A stretch of DNA of 64,000 nt. Source: Methanosarcina sp. UBA289. GTDB lineage: Archaea > Halobacteriota > Methanosarcinia > Methanosarcinales > Methanosarcinaceae. The position numbers and the translations under genes were made by a program. The notes under the pieces were generated by a model. The model made no database searches. It was not told the DNA's origin and saw only the letters and a program-made list of their open reading frames with translations. The stretch is taken from positions 328,582 to 392,581 of the forward strand of contig DAKJ01000017.1 of assembly GCA_002496565.1 (NCBI GenBank), given 5' to 3'. Below, one piece after another: positions 8,347 to 17,223 of this stretch (its first letter is position 1; every line of letters begins with the position of its first letter).

Positions 8347-8452
8347 ATGAGTAAAAAAAACTCATTCAGGATTTCTGGCATATTTTCCTGCGTGAGTAAA
8401 ATCAAACCTACAAGGTAGGGGGGAGGGTTCAACTCCTTACCTTCCTCCTACC
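8347..8452 (+). ncRNA. Candidate structured RNA in the A-B gap
   Basis: Three inverted repeats sit in a row. ATGAGT/ACTCAT (8347-8352 with 8360-8365) overlaps CTCATTCAGG/CCTGCGTGAG (8361-8370 with 8387-8396, two mismatches). Then comes a 13-bp stem, 8414-8426 with 8440-8452, fully paired if two G-U pairs are allowed on the plus strand, with a 13-base loop. TATA-like sequence lies just upstream around 8325-8345. No ORF occupies the segment. This may be a small RNA or a strong structure at the end of a transcript; the strand is a guess from G-U pairing and the upstream TATA-like sequence. Confidence 0.35.
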
Positions 8453-8606
8453 TGAACAATTGTGTTGTGTTCTAAACATAAACTAAACATAGACGGTAGA
8501 TATAATCACTTCACAATCACTTCACTTTGAAACCTCAAGCTTTTATCATGAAAGAAAAAAATTGCTTAGTAGGAATACTTTAGTAATTTATTTAAAACTT
8601 ATGGTT

Positions 8607-9212
8607 TCAAAAAAGAGGAAAATTTTCAAATAGTTGCCGAGCACTTATTACAGCTTCGCCAAGACCTGCTTCTTTAGAGCATTTTCCAATATCCCTGACA
8701 AGAAAAGCGAATTCCTGATTGAGAATTCTCAGGTCCTTTTTTGAGCTTATGGAAAAAGTATAGATTTCCTTCAAGAAAACCTGGCTTAAAATGACTTCTT
8801 TTTCCATTCCATTTCTTGCAGCTTCTTTTCCAACTTCCTTCAGAGAAATCGCTACAAGTAAAAGAGGAATTAGCTTATCTATACTGGCGAGCCTTATTCC
8901 AAAAGCTTTAAGGGCAAGAGCAATCTCAAGCACGGTTTCATTGCCATTGTTTCTTGCCATTTCTTGTCCAATCAGTCCAAGAGAAACAGCCGAACTAAGC
9001 ACACCTTCGGTCAAATTCCTATCAGCTGCTTCCAGACCCAGAGATTTTAGGCATGAAATTGCTCTGTGTAGCGTTTCCTCCGAGAATTGGGTAGCAAGTC
9101 TGATACCCAGTTCACCTAACTCATCTATTGTCTTGATGAGTTGAGTTTCTTCCCATGCCTCAGTTACCTCAAAACCAAGTTCAAGAAGAGAAGTCATTTC
9201 TGTTAAAAGCAA
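8607..9212 (-). CDS. 23-residue helical-repeat protein, paralog B
   Basis: This 201-residue member of the same unnamed family has six or seven repeat units, for example LGLEAADRNLTEGVLSSAV, IGQEMARNNGNETVLEIAL and VGKEAARNGMEKEVILSQVF. One unit near the C-terminus is 25 rather than 23 residues. The start is a TTG at 9210-9212 with GGAGG eight bases upstream; the resulting MLLTEMTSLLELG resembles the family N-terminus. It lacks the acidic tail of paralog A. It is predicted soluble and helical. The repeats suggest a solenoid scaffold for protein binding (inference); no catalytic motif is visible. Confidence 0.75.
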   Translation of the reverse strand: MLLTEMTSLLELGFEVTEAWEETQLIKTIDELGELGIRLATQFSEETLHRAISCLKSLGLEAADRNLTEGVLSSAVSLGLIGQEMARNNGNETVLEIALALKAFGIRLASIDKLIPLLLVAISLKEVGKEAARNGMEKEVILSQVFLKEIYTFSISSKKDLRILNQEFAFLVRDIGKCSKEAGLGEAVISARQLFENFPLF

Positions 9213-9417
9213 AAATTTGCCTCCATCTACCAGCTACTGATAAGGCTTAGGAACTCACAAGACATTATCTTTCCCATTTTGTGCTACATGATCCAAAAAC
9301 CAAGCGATAAATCGAAATATAGGAAGATGAAAAATAAAAATTAAATGCCAGGTTAAAACCAGACTGTCGACAGGAACGAAGTGTTTATTATGTAGAGATT
9401 TTGCTTAAATCAGCTGG

Positions 9418-9473
9418 TTTACATAAACAGCTGGGTTAGATAAGTTGTTTTACATAAACAGCTGAGTTAGATA
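9418..9473. repeat. Two 25-bp direct repeats
   Basis: The sequence tttacataaacagctg followed by g/agttagata is present at 9418 and again at 9449, a period of 31 bases, in the 293-base gap between paralogs B and C. A third partial motif (agataagc) follows. No gene or structure was recognised in the rest of the gap. Confidence 0.7.
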
Positions 9474-9505
9474 GATAAGCTTTAGATAGTCTCTCACTCC
9501 TGAAT

Positions 9506-10390
9506 TTATAGATTAGATTGAATTTTTTCCTGAAGGGCTTTTATTTCCCTGAATTTCTCCACTTTTTCCTCGGAATCCGTATAGCCGGCATTTGCAAAAT
9601 TTTCTAGAGCCAGTTCAGCTACAATTGAAGAATTGTTTAGAAGCTTTTCTTCAGCCTGAACCCGCAAGGTTTCAAGTGCCCACTGACATTGCAAAACCGC
9701 ATCACTAAGTTCCTTCTTTTTAGATAGTTTTCCAATTTCTTCTATGGAAAGTGCTGTTGAACTCAGGGCTTCGTCAAAGTAGCTCTCAGCTGCAATCTTA
9801 CCTATTTCCTCAAGCAAAAGCAGGGCACTTACAGTCTCAAGCTCAAGACTCTTTGCTGCAGATTTTTTCCCAATTTCTCCCAGGCAGGTTACTGCATTGA
9901 GCACAACGTCCTGCATACCTCGCCTGGCAGCAGAGGTTCCAATCTCTTTAAAGAGTAAAGAAAAGGCAATTGTCTTTTCCTGTTCCCACTCTTCTGGGGA
10001 AAAGTTCCAGATTTCCATAAGGGTTGTAGCAGCTACCTTTGAACCGGCTTCAAGTGAATGTGAAGCCGCAGCTTCTCCCAGTTTTCCTATTGCTATAAAA
10101 GCCCTGCTCAGGGCGGACTCAAGTCCTTTATCTGCTGCTACTCTTGCCAGTTTCCCTAGAGATAGGATAGAATTAATTGTGACAAGCTCCATCTCTCTCT
10201 CTGCAGCTACCTGTGCGGCGTTCTCAATTGATAGAATAACTCTCTCGGCATCTGCCTCTTCGTTCTCAGAAAGGAAGTCTGCCGCAATTCCTGTAAGGGA
10301 ATCAAGGGCCTGAAAAGCTTTGCTCTCATCTCCTCTATCAACTGCAGATAAACTTACTTCAACTGCTTCTGCCTCGTTTAATATAATCAT
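9506..10390 (-). CDS. 23-residue helical-repeat protein, paralog C
   Basis: At 294 residues this is the clearest member of the family. After MIILNEAEAVEVSLSAVDRG and a connecting helix come eight consecutive units of exactly 23 residues, from AAQVAAEREMELVTINSIL to IGKLSKKKELSDAVLQCQWA. The most regular are IGTSAARRGMQDVVLNAV and IGKIAAESYFDEALSSTAL. Unit consensus: I-G-K-x-A-A, four variable positions, M/L-E, then a helix ending L-x-E. The ATG is well placed eight bases after AGAGAGG. No signal peptide or transmembrane segment is seen. The short C-terminus is charged. It differs from HEAT, TPR and armadillo repeats in period, so homology to those should not be assumed. Confidence 0.8.
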   Translation of the reverse strand: MIILNEAEAVEVSLSAVDRGDESKAFQALDSLTGIAADFLSENEEADAERVILSIENAAQVAAEREMELVTINSILSLGKLARVAADKGLESALSRAFIAIGKLGEAAASHSLEAGSKVAATTLMEIWNFSPEEWEQEKTIAFSLLFKEIGTSAARRGMQDVVLNAVTCLGEIGKKSAAKSLELETVSALLLLEEIGKIAAESYFDEALSSTALSIEEIGKLSKKKELSDAVLQCQWALETLRVQAEEKLLNNSSIVAELALENFANAGYTDSEEKVEKFREIKALQEKIQSNL

Positions 10391-10701
10391 TCTTTTTGCC
10401 TCTCTTTAACACATCAACAAGCTTCAAGTCTTTCCCTGCAAATTTTTAATTGTTGACTGTATGTTTCTGTTGTCAATTTAAATTTTTGCGTAAGGAATAA
10501 GACCTGCAAAGGAAATAGAGTCTGGTTTACTCTATGAAGTTACGAGATTATTAGTGTTACTATTTTGTAACCGAGGCAGTTCATTTAAAAATATCATCCG
10601 TTTTTTTTGCGGAGAGCCGATTTTGAGGTAAAGTATAAATAATAAATATAAATACAAAATGTATAAGTTAGAAATAAAAAATATATAAGTGAGCAGCTCT
10701 C
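10391..10701. other. 311-base gap without a gene
   Basis: AT-rich sequence between two minus-strand genes, with no ORF carrying a ribosome-binding site. Oligo-T and oligo-A runs (near 10596 and 10660-10680) could serve termination. Nothing else was recognised. Confidence 0.5.
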
Positions 10702-12204
10702 TTATCTGGACTTTCTTTTTTCTTCGTAGGCAAGAGCATGTTTCAGAACGTTTTCATACACCTCTTTATTCTCTAATCCGACAATTCTTGCTCTGACTCT
10801 ATCAGTAGTAATATTTCCATCCTGCTGCATGTAAATGTACTCTCCATTTTCAATGCCCATAATTACGGTAGAGTCAGGAATATAGCCTACATCAAAATAG
10901 GTTGCAAGCTGGATGTTTTTGTTCATATTTATGGACATAATCGTAACGTTCTCTCCGTATTCGGCTGCAAGCTCTGCAAGAATAGGCTTCATAGACTGGC
11001 AGGCTCCGCACCATTCAGCTCCGAGTCTCAAAAATACCGGACCTTCCATAAGGGATAGGTTTATTTGCTCTAGTTCGGTTGTCTCGACAACAACGCCTTT
11101 TTTCAAGGTACTCGAAGGTTTCACAGGGTACATTTTATTAAATAGAACCAATAAAGTATTGCCATTAGCGCTCAAAGCATCAGAACTATTGCTTGAGGAA
11201 ATCCTATTTGCCATAGGCATATAATCTATAACCCCAGAAGTCTGGTTTATGACGTACTGATTATCTAGTATACCATTTCCATCAGCATCTGCTCCTGTAT
11301 AATTATTCCAGAAATTACCTGCCGAACTGCTATTCCAGACGTTATTTCCCTCGTCTATGGCATTCAGGAAGTTAATAAATTCATTTTCGTAGAACGAATT
11401 ATTTGATGAATCACTTAGATACACGCCAATGCCATTAAGGTACAGGTTGTTATTGGTGAAAAGATTGGATCTTGCTGCTTGGCCACGAATTCCATGTTCG
11501 TTTTTCAAAATGAGATTATAGGCAAGCTTATTTCCCTGGGATATTCGAAGGAGCATGCCTACTTCATTTGAACTTGCAGTATTGTTAACAATGGTATTGT
11601 TAAAGGAATTATTTAGCGAAATTCCCTGCTTATTTTTCATGACCAGATTTTTTGACAGAATATTCTCCCCTGAATTGTCAAGCGTAATTCCCTCATTACT
11701 AAGACTTACAAGGTTTCCATTGAGATAGTTGTCCTGAGAATTTCTGAGAATAATACCCGGATCAGTTAGTATCACCGTATTGTTATTTAAAGAGCAGTTT
11801 CGCGCGCCTTCAAGGTAAAGCCCGGCCTTCCCATGTATGTCCTTTCCGGAAGGAACTCCTACAATATAGAAACCGTTTATTGTCACGTTTCCTGAACTGA
11901 TGCTGAAGACAGCATTGTCAGGCACCTCAGCTATAATATAAGTACGGTTAATCTGGCTACCTGAAAGAGGTGGATACGAGAGAATTGTGAGTTCCTTATT
12001 TACTTTTATATTTTCCCGATATATTCCAGGGCTTACAAGGATTGTATCTCCATTCTGTGCATTATTGACAGCTTCCTGGATCAAAGTATAGTTTCCTCCC
12101 CCACTGTTATTCACGGTAATAACCGCAGCTTCGGCCAGGGTTACTGCTGTCCCGAGCATAAAAAGGAAAACTATGAGAATAACCTGAAATGTCTCCCCTG
12201 TCAC
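10702..12204 (-). CDS. Secreted NosD-like beta-helix protein fused to a thioredoxin domain
   Basis: This 500-residue protein has three parts. An N-terminal signal peptide (residues 1-27, hydrophobic ILIVFLFMLGTAVTLAEAA) comes first. Residues about 28-330 form a right-handed parallel beta-helix of the NosD/periplasmic copper-binding type, starting with ITVNNSGGGNYTLIQEAV and GDTILVSPGIY and continuing with many Asn-rich turns such as LNNNTVI, YLNGNLVSL and FTNNNLYLNGIGVYLSDS. Residues about 375-490 are a thioredoxin fold with the redox motif WCGAC (about 398-402) and a cis-Pro region GYIPDSTVIM. It probably acts outside the membrane. The start is GTG with a GGGGG tract ten bases upstream. It interrupts the run of repeat-protein paralogs, and no partner in disulfide or copper chemistry is seen next to it. 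Confidence 0.85.
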   Translation of the reverse strand: MTGETFQVILIVFLFMLGTAVTLAEAAVITVNNSGGGNYTLIQEAVNNAQNGDTILVSPGIYRENIKVNKELTILSYPPLSGSQINRTYIIAEVPDNAVFSISSGNVTINGFYIVGVPSGKDIHGKAGLYLEGARNCSLNNNTVILTDPGIILRNSQDNYLNGNLVSLSNEGITLDNSGENILSKNLVMKNKQGISLNNSFNNTIVNNTASSNEVGMLLRISQGNKLAYNLILKNEHGIRGQAARSNLFTNNNLYLNGIGVYLSDSSNNSFYENEFINFLNAIDEGNNVWNSSSAGNFWNNYTGADADGNGILDNQYVINQTSGVIDYMPMANRISSSNSSDALSANGNTLLVLFNKMYPVKPSSTLKKGVVVETTELEQINLSLMEGPVFLRLGAEWCGACQSMKPILAELAAEYGENVTIMSINMNKNIQLATYFDVGYIPDSTVIMGIENGEYIYMQQDGNITTDRVRARIVGLENKEVYENVLKHALAYEEKRKSR

Positions 12205-12985
12205 GAACTAATAACCCCCTAATTACTAAAGCTATCAAATAAAAAACAAATTATGCTTTTATAGCAACCCTTAGGAATAATAATTTGAGATAATAAAATC
12301 ATTTTGAAATATATGTTCTGAAAAATGAACCTTAAATTTTAAAGTTCCCTAATTTTCTTAATACTTTCAGGAGTATCCAAATTAGCAGATCTTTCAGTAC
12401 TCTGTCGACACAGTCAATAACGCAATCAGTTAAAAACTGAAAAAAGAATAAAAATTCCTTCACTTACTGGATTTACAGATATTTACAGCCCTATTATCTC
12501 GAATTCTCAATCAGTATAATATATTAAGCAGTACATTTAAGCATATCAGGAAGGCATATACAACAATACAACAAGCGTAAAAAATTAGTCCGTAACCTTT
12601 CCAGTCTTTACACTATAATTTATGAAAAGAAGATAGTCTGACTTCAAATTCTGTCAGTAAGTGAAATTCTTTTTCATTCATACCGAAACTCCTTCCAAAA
12701 CACCTGGAAAATCCTTTTTTCAATCCGTAACTGAGCTTCCTGAAAGGAAAAATGGCGAATTTGTTAAGACTGAGTTGCAATTATCATGAAGCAAAAGCTT
12801 TTTTAGTTAAGGCTCTTTTCGAGTCTCTTGCTGAGCGGTTCACCTTACACTATCTTTGTCAGGGATCCTCAATTTTTGTTAGGGATTCTCAATTCGGCAT
12901 TTTTCCCTGAAATCCAGTGATTCCCTATGCCGTAGACTATACCGAAAAAATTTGATTAACTGACACTCCAGCCTTTCTAAAGCTT
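12205..12985. repeat. 781-base gap with a tandem 20-bp duplication
   Basis: No gene was recognised. Two near-copies of a 19-base unit, tttgtcagggatcctcaat and tttgttagggattctcaat, lie at 12855 and 12875. The rest is AT-rich with scattered short ORFs lacking ribosome-binding sites. Confidence 0.55.
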
Positions 12986-13819
12986 TCAATCAAGAGATTC
13001 CGCTTCGTGTATATATTCAGAGCCATTAAGAGTGTCAAGAGCAAGTTTTGTCATAAGCACATGGCTTATTAAAAATTTTTCATTTACTTCGAAAATCATC
13101 GTTCCCAGAGAATTAGCAGCTTTTATGATCAAGTTTTCGAAGTCACTAAAACCCGTATAAGACGATTCATTTTCTGAAAGGACAGGAGTATTCTGAAGGG
13201 AATCAGTTTCTATTCCCTGTTGAACAAGCAGGCTGAAGGCACCCGAAAATTCTTTGGGGAAGATAATCGCCTCTTTTCCATGAGGTTGATATAAAAGGAG
13301 TGACTTTTGAGGGAGAAAACCTCCGTTTTCCGGAACCCGGATGCTTTGCTGCCCGATAGTTTCTTTTCCTATTGACCCTATAGCCAGAGCAGCTGCCAGA
13401 GCCTCTCTCTCCGTTTTCTGAAGCGATGCAGAATTCGCAATTTCCCCAAGATATGCGACTGCGATCCTGACTGCTGACTCCATATTTTGCCCAACAGCCG
13501 CTTTCCCGATTGCACAGAGAGAGTAAAGGATGCTTAAACCGGTATCAGTCATTTTCTTTTCTCTTGCAATTTCAGCCATCTTTCCGAGCGAAAAAAGCGA
13601 TAAAAATACGCCGATTTCCATTTTTTGAAAGACAGCCGCGCTACCTATGTCTCTTATGCTGATAACAGCCTTTTTTGCATCAGGTTCGAGTCTTTTATTT
13701 ATATATTCGGTCCCCCGTTCCGTAAGAAAATCTATGGATCGTAACACGCCAAGCTCATCATTGTCCTTAACTGAAGTTAGCCCGAGGTCCGTTGCCCCAG
13801 TTTCGTTTAAAATAGACGT
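12986..13819 (-). CDS. 23-residue helical-repeat protein, paralog D; start codon apparently ACG
   Basis: The first GTG (13747) leaves out the conserved family N-terminus. The frame stays open upstream to a TGA at 13820-13822 and encodes SILNETGATDLGLTS, which aligns with the MIILNEAEAVEVS start of paralog C. The codon at the Met position is ACG (13817-13819), with GGGGTG six bases upstream. Four or five 23-residue units follow, for example IGSAAVFQKMEIGVFLSLF and IGKAAVGQNMESAVRIAV. About 120 divergent residues then end with KLALDTLNGSEYIHEAE. Either initiation is non-canonical, or an ATG-to-ACG change damaged the start and a shorter GTG product is made. Family membership is firm; the start is uncertain. 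Confidence 0.65.
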   Translation of the reverse strand, partial: TSILNETGATDLGLTSVKDNDELGVLRSIDFLTERGTEYINKRLEPDAKKAVISIRDIGSAAVFQKMEIGVFLSLFSLGKMAEIAREKKMTDTGLSILYSLCAIGKAAVGQNMESAVRIAVAYLGEIANSASLQKTEREALAAALAIGSIGKETIGQQSIRVPENGGFLPQKSLLLYQPHGKEAIIFPKEFSGAFSLLVQQGIETDSLQNTPVLSENESSYTGFSDFENLIIKAANSLGTMIFEVNEKFLISHVLMTKLALDTLNGSEYIHEAESLD

Positions 13820-13960
13820 TCAGAACACCCCACTGAGTTAAAAACACCTTAAAGCCAGTAATTTTTCCTGCACTCCTTTCCCCATGAAGAAGGCAGTATT
13901 CCTATTTGAGATTGAAATGATTAATCCAATACGAATATAGCATAAATGAGAGGAAAAATT

Positions 13961-14839
13961 TCATAAATCTGTACTTGGAGATTTTTTCTTTCCTCTAGAT
14001 ATTTTATTTAGCTTATCTTCTAGTCTCTCAATTTTCAATCTTTCAAAGTGCAGGAGAGCTACTTCAGCAATTATGGATGCACTCATGAGGTAGCGGTCTT
14101 CAGCATTAAACCTAATTACCTCAAGCGAATATGCTGCCTGGTTCAAAGCCTTATCAAGCCCCTGTCTATCTGCAGTTTCTCCTATATCCTGGATAGAGCG
14201 GGCACTTATATTCACAGTTTCTTTCAGGTTTTTTTCAATAGCCCCGGTTCCTATCTCTTGCAGCAATAACTCGGCATTTACTACTGCATCCTCAAATTTC
14301 TGGCTTGCTGCGGCCTTCCCTGTTTCCCCGAGGAGCGCTACTGTGCTGTTTGCAACATCACCTAATTTTTGCCACGTAACGCTTTTTCCGATTTCTCCAA
14401 GAGCGAAAATAACTGCAATTGTTCCCTTCTTGGTTCCTCTAGAAGCTGCAGTATTTCCCATCTCACCAAGGCAAGAGGCTGCGATCTTTGCTGGAGTCTC
14501 CATTTTTTGTACTGCTGCGGTCTTTCCAATTTCCCCAAATGCGAGTGCTATACTTACAAGAGCGTTTTCCATTCGCTGCCTGCATGCCTCTCTGGCTACC
14601 TGAGAAAAAAGCAGAAGCGTATTGACAACTATAGATTCAAGTCCAGCAATAGCTGCCGCTTTTCCTATCTTTTTCATGTATTCGACCAATCTTTTTGTGT
14701 CGATTTCCTGTCCTTCTTTTGCATATTTCAGTGCAAGCTCGGAGAGATAGTTAAGGACTTCTTTAATTTCGGTTTCATTTTTTTCATTAACCAGAGTAAG
14801 TCCCAGTTCCAGAGCCTCGTTTTCATCAAGCGGTAGAAT
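13961..14839 (-). CDS. 23-residue helical-repeat protein, paralog E; start codon apparently ATT
   Basis: Eight consecutive 23-residue units are visible, among them IGKAAAIAGLESIVVNTLL, IGKTAAVQKMETPAKIAA and TGKAAASQKFEDAVVNAE. The longest conventional frame begins at TTG 14689, within the helical region. The frame continues upstream to 14839 and encodes LPLDENEALELGLTLVNE, clearly homologous to the N-termini of paralogs A and C. No ATG, GTG or TTG lies between the upstream TGA and this block. ATT at 14837-14839 has GGGGG eight bases upstream. An ATG in another frame two bases from that G tract makes only six codons and may reflect a one-base indel. The gene is either initiated at ATT, frameshifted at its 5' end, or expressed from the internal TTG. 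Confidence 0.65.
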   Translation of the reverse strand: MLPLDENEALELGLTLVNEKNETEIKEVLNYLSELALKYAKEGQEIDTKRLVEYMKKIGKAAAIAGLESIVVNTLLLFSQVAREACRQRMENALVSIALAFGEIGKTAAVQKMETPAKIAASCLGEMGNTAASRGTKKGTIAVIFALGEIGKSVTWQKLGDVANSTVALLGETGKAAASQKFEDAVVNAELLLQEIGTGAIEKNLKETVNISARSIQDIGETADRQGLDKALNQAAYSLEVIRFNAEDRYLMSASIIAEVALLHFERLKIERLEDKLNKISRGKKKSPSTDL

Positions 14840-15177
14840 CCTTCATACCCCCAGATTCTCTCTCAAGTAAGTATGGATATGGGAGGATATGAGCTTTATC
14901 ATGGGAAAAAAGCACTATTAAGAAATATTTTATCACGCACAGATTGGAAAAAACTGGAAAGTGTTAGACTGGGATGGGAAGGATCGGATTGTGAAGTGTT
15001 AAACTGAAAATATTAGATTGAAAATGTTAAACTGAAAAATATTAGACGAAATATCAATAAACGAAGTGAGTGTTGATTAATCCACCCTCATCTGAAAAAG
15101 AGAAGAAAAAAGATAAAGGATGCAATATTGAGCAAAAAGCCAAAACTTTTCTCCTGCTCTAACAAAAAAGCAGAACT
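14840..15177. repeat. 338-base gap with repeated tgttaaactgaaaatatt motif
   Basis: Between about 14996 and 15048 the motif tgttaaactgaaaatattaga appears twice, about 30 bases apart, with related fragments before it. No gene is seen. The segment lies upstream of paralog E and downstream of the minus-strand oxidoreductase gene. Confidence 0.5.
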
Positions 15178-16632
15178 TTAATGCAGGTTTCCGTCCTCAT
15201 TAAGAATCTTCAAAAGCTCGATGATTGAGTATGAAGCCCGGGTAATTCCCATACTGCGTTTGTCAGTATCAGTGCCCGCCACATAGAGGTTTCGAACAGG
15301 AGTCCGAATATCTGCAAATTTCCCGTTAATTGTGACTGCAGCTTTTTCCGGGATCATTATCTGTTCGTGTTGCATTTCTATATGACTTTCGAGATTCGGA
15401 TGGGCGCGGAAAATCATATCGTAGGCTTTTTTTGTCTCATGTTCCTCACGTTCATTTTCGTCGATCACGAAGGAAAAGCCTATAAGTTGTTTGTCTTTGG
15501 GGGCAAGCGAAGGGTCATAATTACTTATAGGAGTTGCCCAGTAGGCGAAATCCTTGAACCAAATCTCTGAGCCTGTGTACTTGAACTCGGGAAGCTCTTT
15601 CTCCATTCCAAGCCAGATGGTCAGGCTTTTACTGTGGGCTATACCTCCCAGATTTGCAGTATATTCTTGGGGAAGGTCTTTTACCAGCCTGGGAAGTTCG
15701 GTTGCGAAACCTGTGTAGACAACAAGGTTAGAGGAATAGATTTCATCAGCTTCCACGCCTGAAGCCTTTCCGTCCTGTACAAGTATAGAATTAACTTCAC
15801 ATTCTGTTTTGATCTCAACGGTTTCCGGAAGGGAGTAAAGGATGGCGTTGAGCAGAGCTTTTAAGCCCTTTCTGGGATAGCCCTGAGAATAATTTACATC
15901 ATTTGTTGCAAGCCTTTCAAGGGAGGTAAAGGGCTGGGTGACCTTGGTCATCCTACTCTGAAGGGAGGCATGGAGATGATATGGAAGGATCGAAGCAAGA
16001 ATAGACTCCGTAGATGGGGATTTTTTCAGATCCATTCTTCCGATCATCGCATCAAACTGCTCTTGAGTAATACTGTCCCTGACAAAACTGCTTCCTGACA
16101 GGACACGCTGAGCAGAGGTTTCTTTCATTGACCTGCCAGAAAGGAAAGCTGATATTGTATCCACAAAATCATAGGTATCCTTTGAAAGGCCTTTCGGCAA
16201 GAAATTATACACTGACTGACTGGACAGGTCTATTCCGAATGAGGAAAGGGTAAAAGCCTTTGTAAGGGTCTGGGAAAGCAGAACCCTGTCTTTTCTTGGA
16301 AGCACATCAAAAGTCACAAAATCTTTCAGGTTGGAAGGAACTCTTGTAAAGTAATTTTCGGTCCTAATATAATAATGTCCATAGTCCTCAAATACAGGAA
16401 GGTAATCAAAATAATTATCCATCAGTCTTTTCAGTGGGCCTTCAATAAGATGGGTTATCGCGTGCGCTCCTGTATCCACCTGGTAACCATCTACCATGTA
16501 GCTGTTGCAGTTCCCACCTAAATGTTGACTTTTTTCAAGAACAAGGACTGTTTTCCCATGCTTTGAGAGCGTCAGCGCTGCCAGAAGCCCGCTTATGCCC
16601 GCCCCGACAACAATTACATCGTATTTTTTCAT
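15178..16632 (-). CDS. FAD-dependent oxidoreductase, phytoene desaturase/retinol saturase-like
   Basis: The protein has 484 residues with an N-terminal Rossmann fold, DVIVVGAGISGLLAALTLS, followed by the acidic residue and GG pair typical of this superfamily (VLVLEKSQHLGGNCNS). Near the C-terminus is the second FAD-contact motif, RNLYVAGTDTDKRSMGI. The middle (YPRKGLKALLNAIL and neighbours) resembles CrtI-type carotenoid or isoprenoid desaturases and all-trans-retinol 13,14-reductases. In methanogens such proteins are candidates for acting on isoprenoid lipids or quinone-like cofactors, but the substrate cannot be read from sequence. No signal peptide is present. It stands alone, with long noncoding flanks on both sides. 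Confidence 0.8.
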   Translation of the reverse strand: MKKYDVIVVGAGISGLLAALTLSKHGKTVLVLEKSQHLGGNCNSYMVDGYQVDTGAHAITHLIEGPLKRLMDNYFDYLPVFEDYGHYYIRTENYFTRVPSNLKDFVTFDVLPRKDRVLLSQTLTKAFTLSSFGIDLSSQSVYNFLPKGLSKDTYDFVDTISAFLSGRSMKETSAQRVLSGSSFVRDSITQEQFDAMIGRMDLKKSPSTESILASILPYHLHASLQSRMTKVTQPFTSLERLATNDVNYSQGYPRKGLKALLNAILYSLPETVEIKTECEVNSILVQDGKASGVEADEIYSSNLVVYTGFATELPRLVKDLPQEYTANLGGIAHSKSLTIWLGMEKELPEFKYTGSEIWFKDFAYWATPISNYDPSLAPKDKQLIGFSFVIDENEREEHETKKAYDMIFRAHPNLESHIEMQHEQIMIPEKAAVTINGKFADIRTPVRNLYVAGTDTDKRSMGITRASYSIIELLKILNEDGNLH

Positions 16633-17223
16633 ACCCTAAACTACCTCAACTTTTTCCAGTGAATTAAGTTCTTATTTAATGCAGTTGTGCACCTTAGTTC
16701 TCTCAACTCACAACAGAATCCCACATTAGTGGAAGGGTTAAATAAATATGTTGAAAATATAAAGAATTATTTTAAGTCAGAGATATCTTTGAAATCATAT
16801 TATATAATTTATGGTTTACCTACTTTATATTCAATCTATTCAATCCCTGTCTTACACCTGTAGAGTACAATAGAGAAAAATAGTATTTATAATTAGTAGT
16901 AGTTATATAATAAAGATCTCAATAACATGTCTTATTATTGTTCAGTGATCTACGTAATATGATTTAAAGGCTTTTTAAGATGATATCGCAAAAGCAGAGA
17001 AAAGTCGCTATTTTCTTTTGTACATTCCAGGATAATTCTCAGTCTGTAAATTTACTATCTCCTCGAAGATTTTGTTCGTATTTATTTTTCGATCTCATAT
17101 AAAAATAGAGAAAGTTATCCATATGTTAATAAGTTAAAAAGGTAGTAAAGTTTAAAAATTAGATACAAATTGAAAATTAAATTTTAAAGCCTACATAGAA
17201 AGTATAAATACAATTCTTGAAGT
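16633..17223. other. 591-base AT-rich gap
   Basis: Nothing coding was recognised. TATA-like stretches near 16740-16800 on the minus strand could drive the oxidoreductase gene. Several oligo-A and oligo-T runs lie near 17100-17170. Confidence 0.4.

Noticed and set aside
8414..8452. A tRNA-like T-arm (ggttcaactcc)
   Set aside because: No acceptor stem, D arm or anticodon arm can be paired around it. The strong 13-bp stem explains the sequence better.
7239..14839. The repeat paralogs as a mobile or phage-derived island
   Set aside because: No integrase, transposase, tRNA end or inverted terminal repeat was found; base composition looks similar to the neighbourhood.
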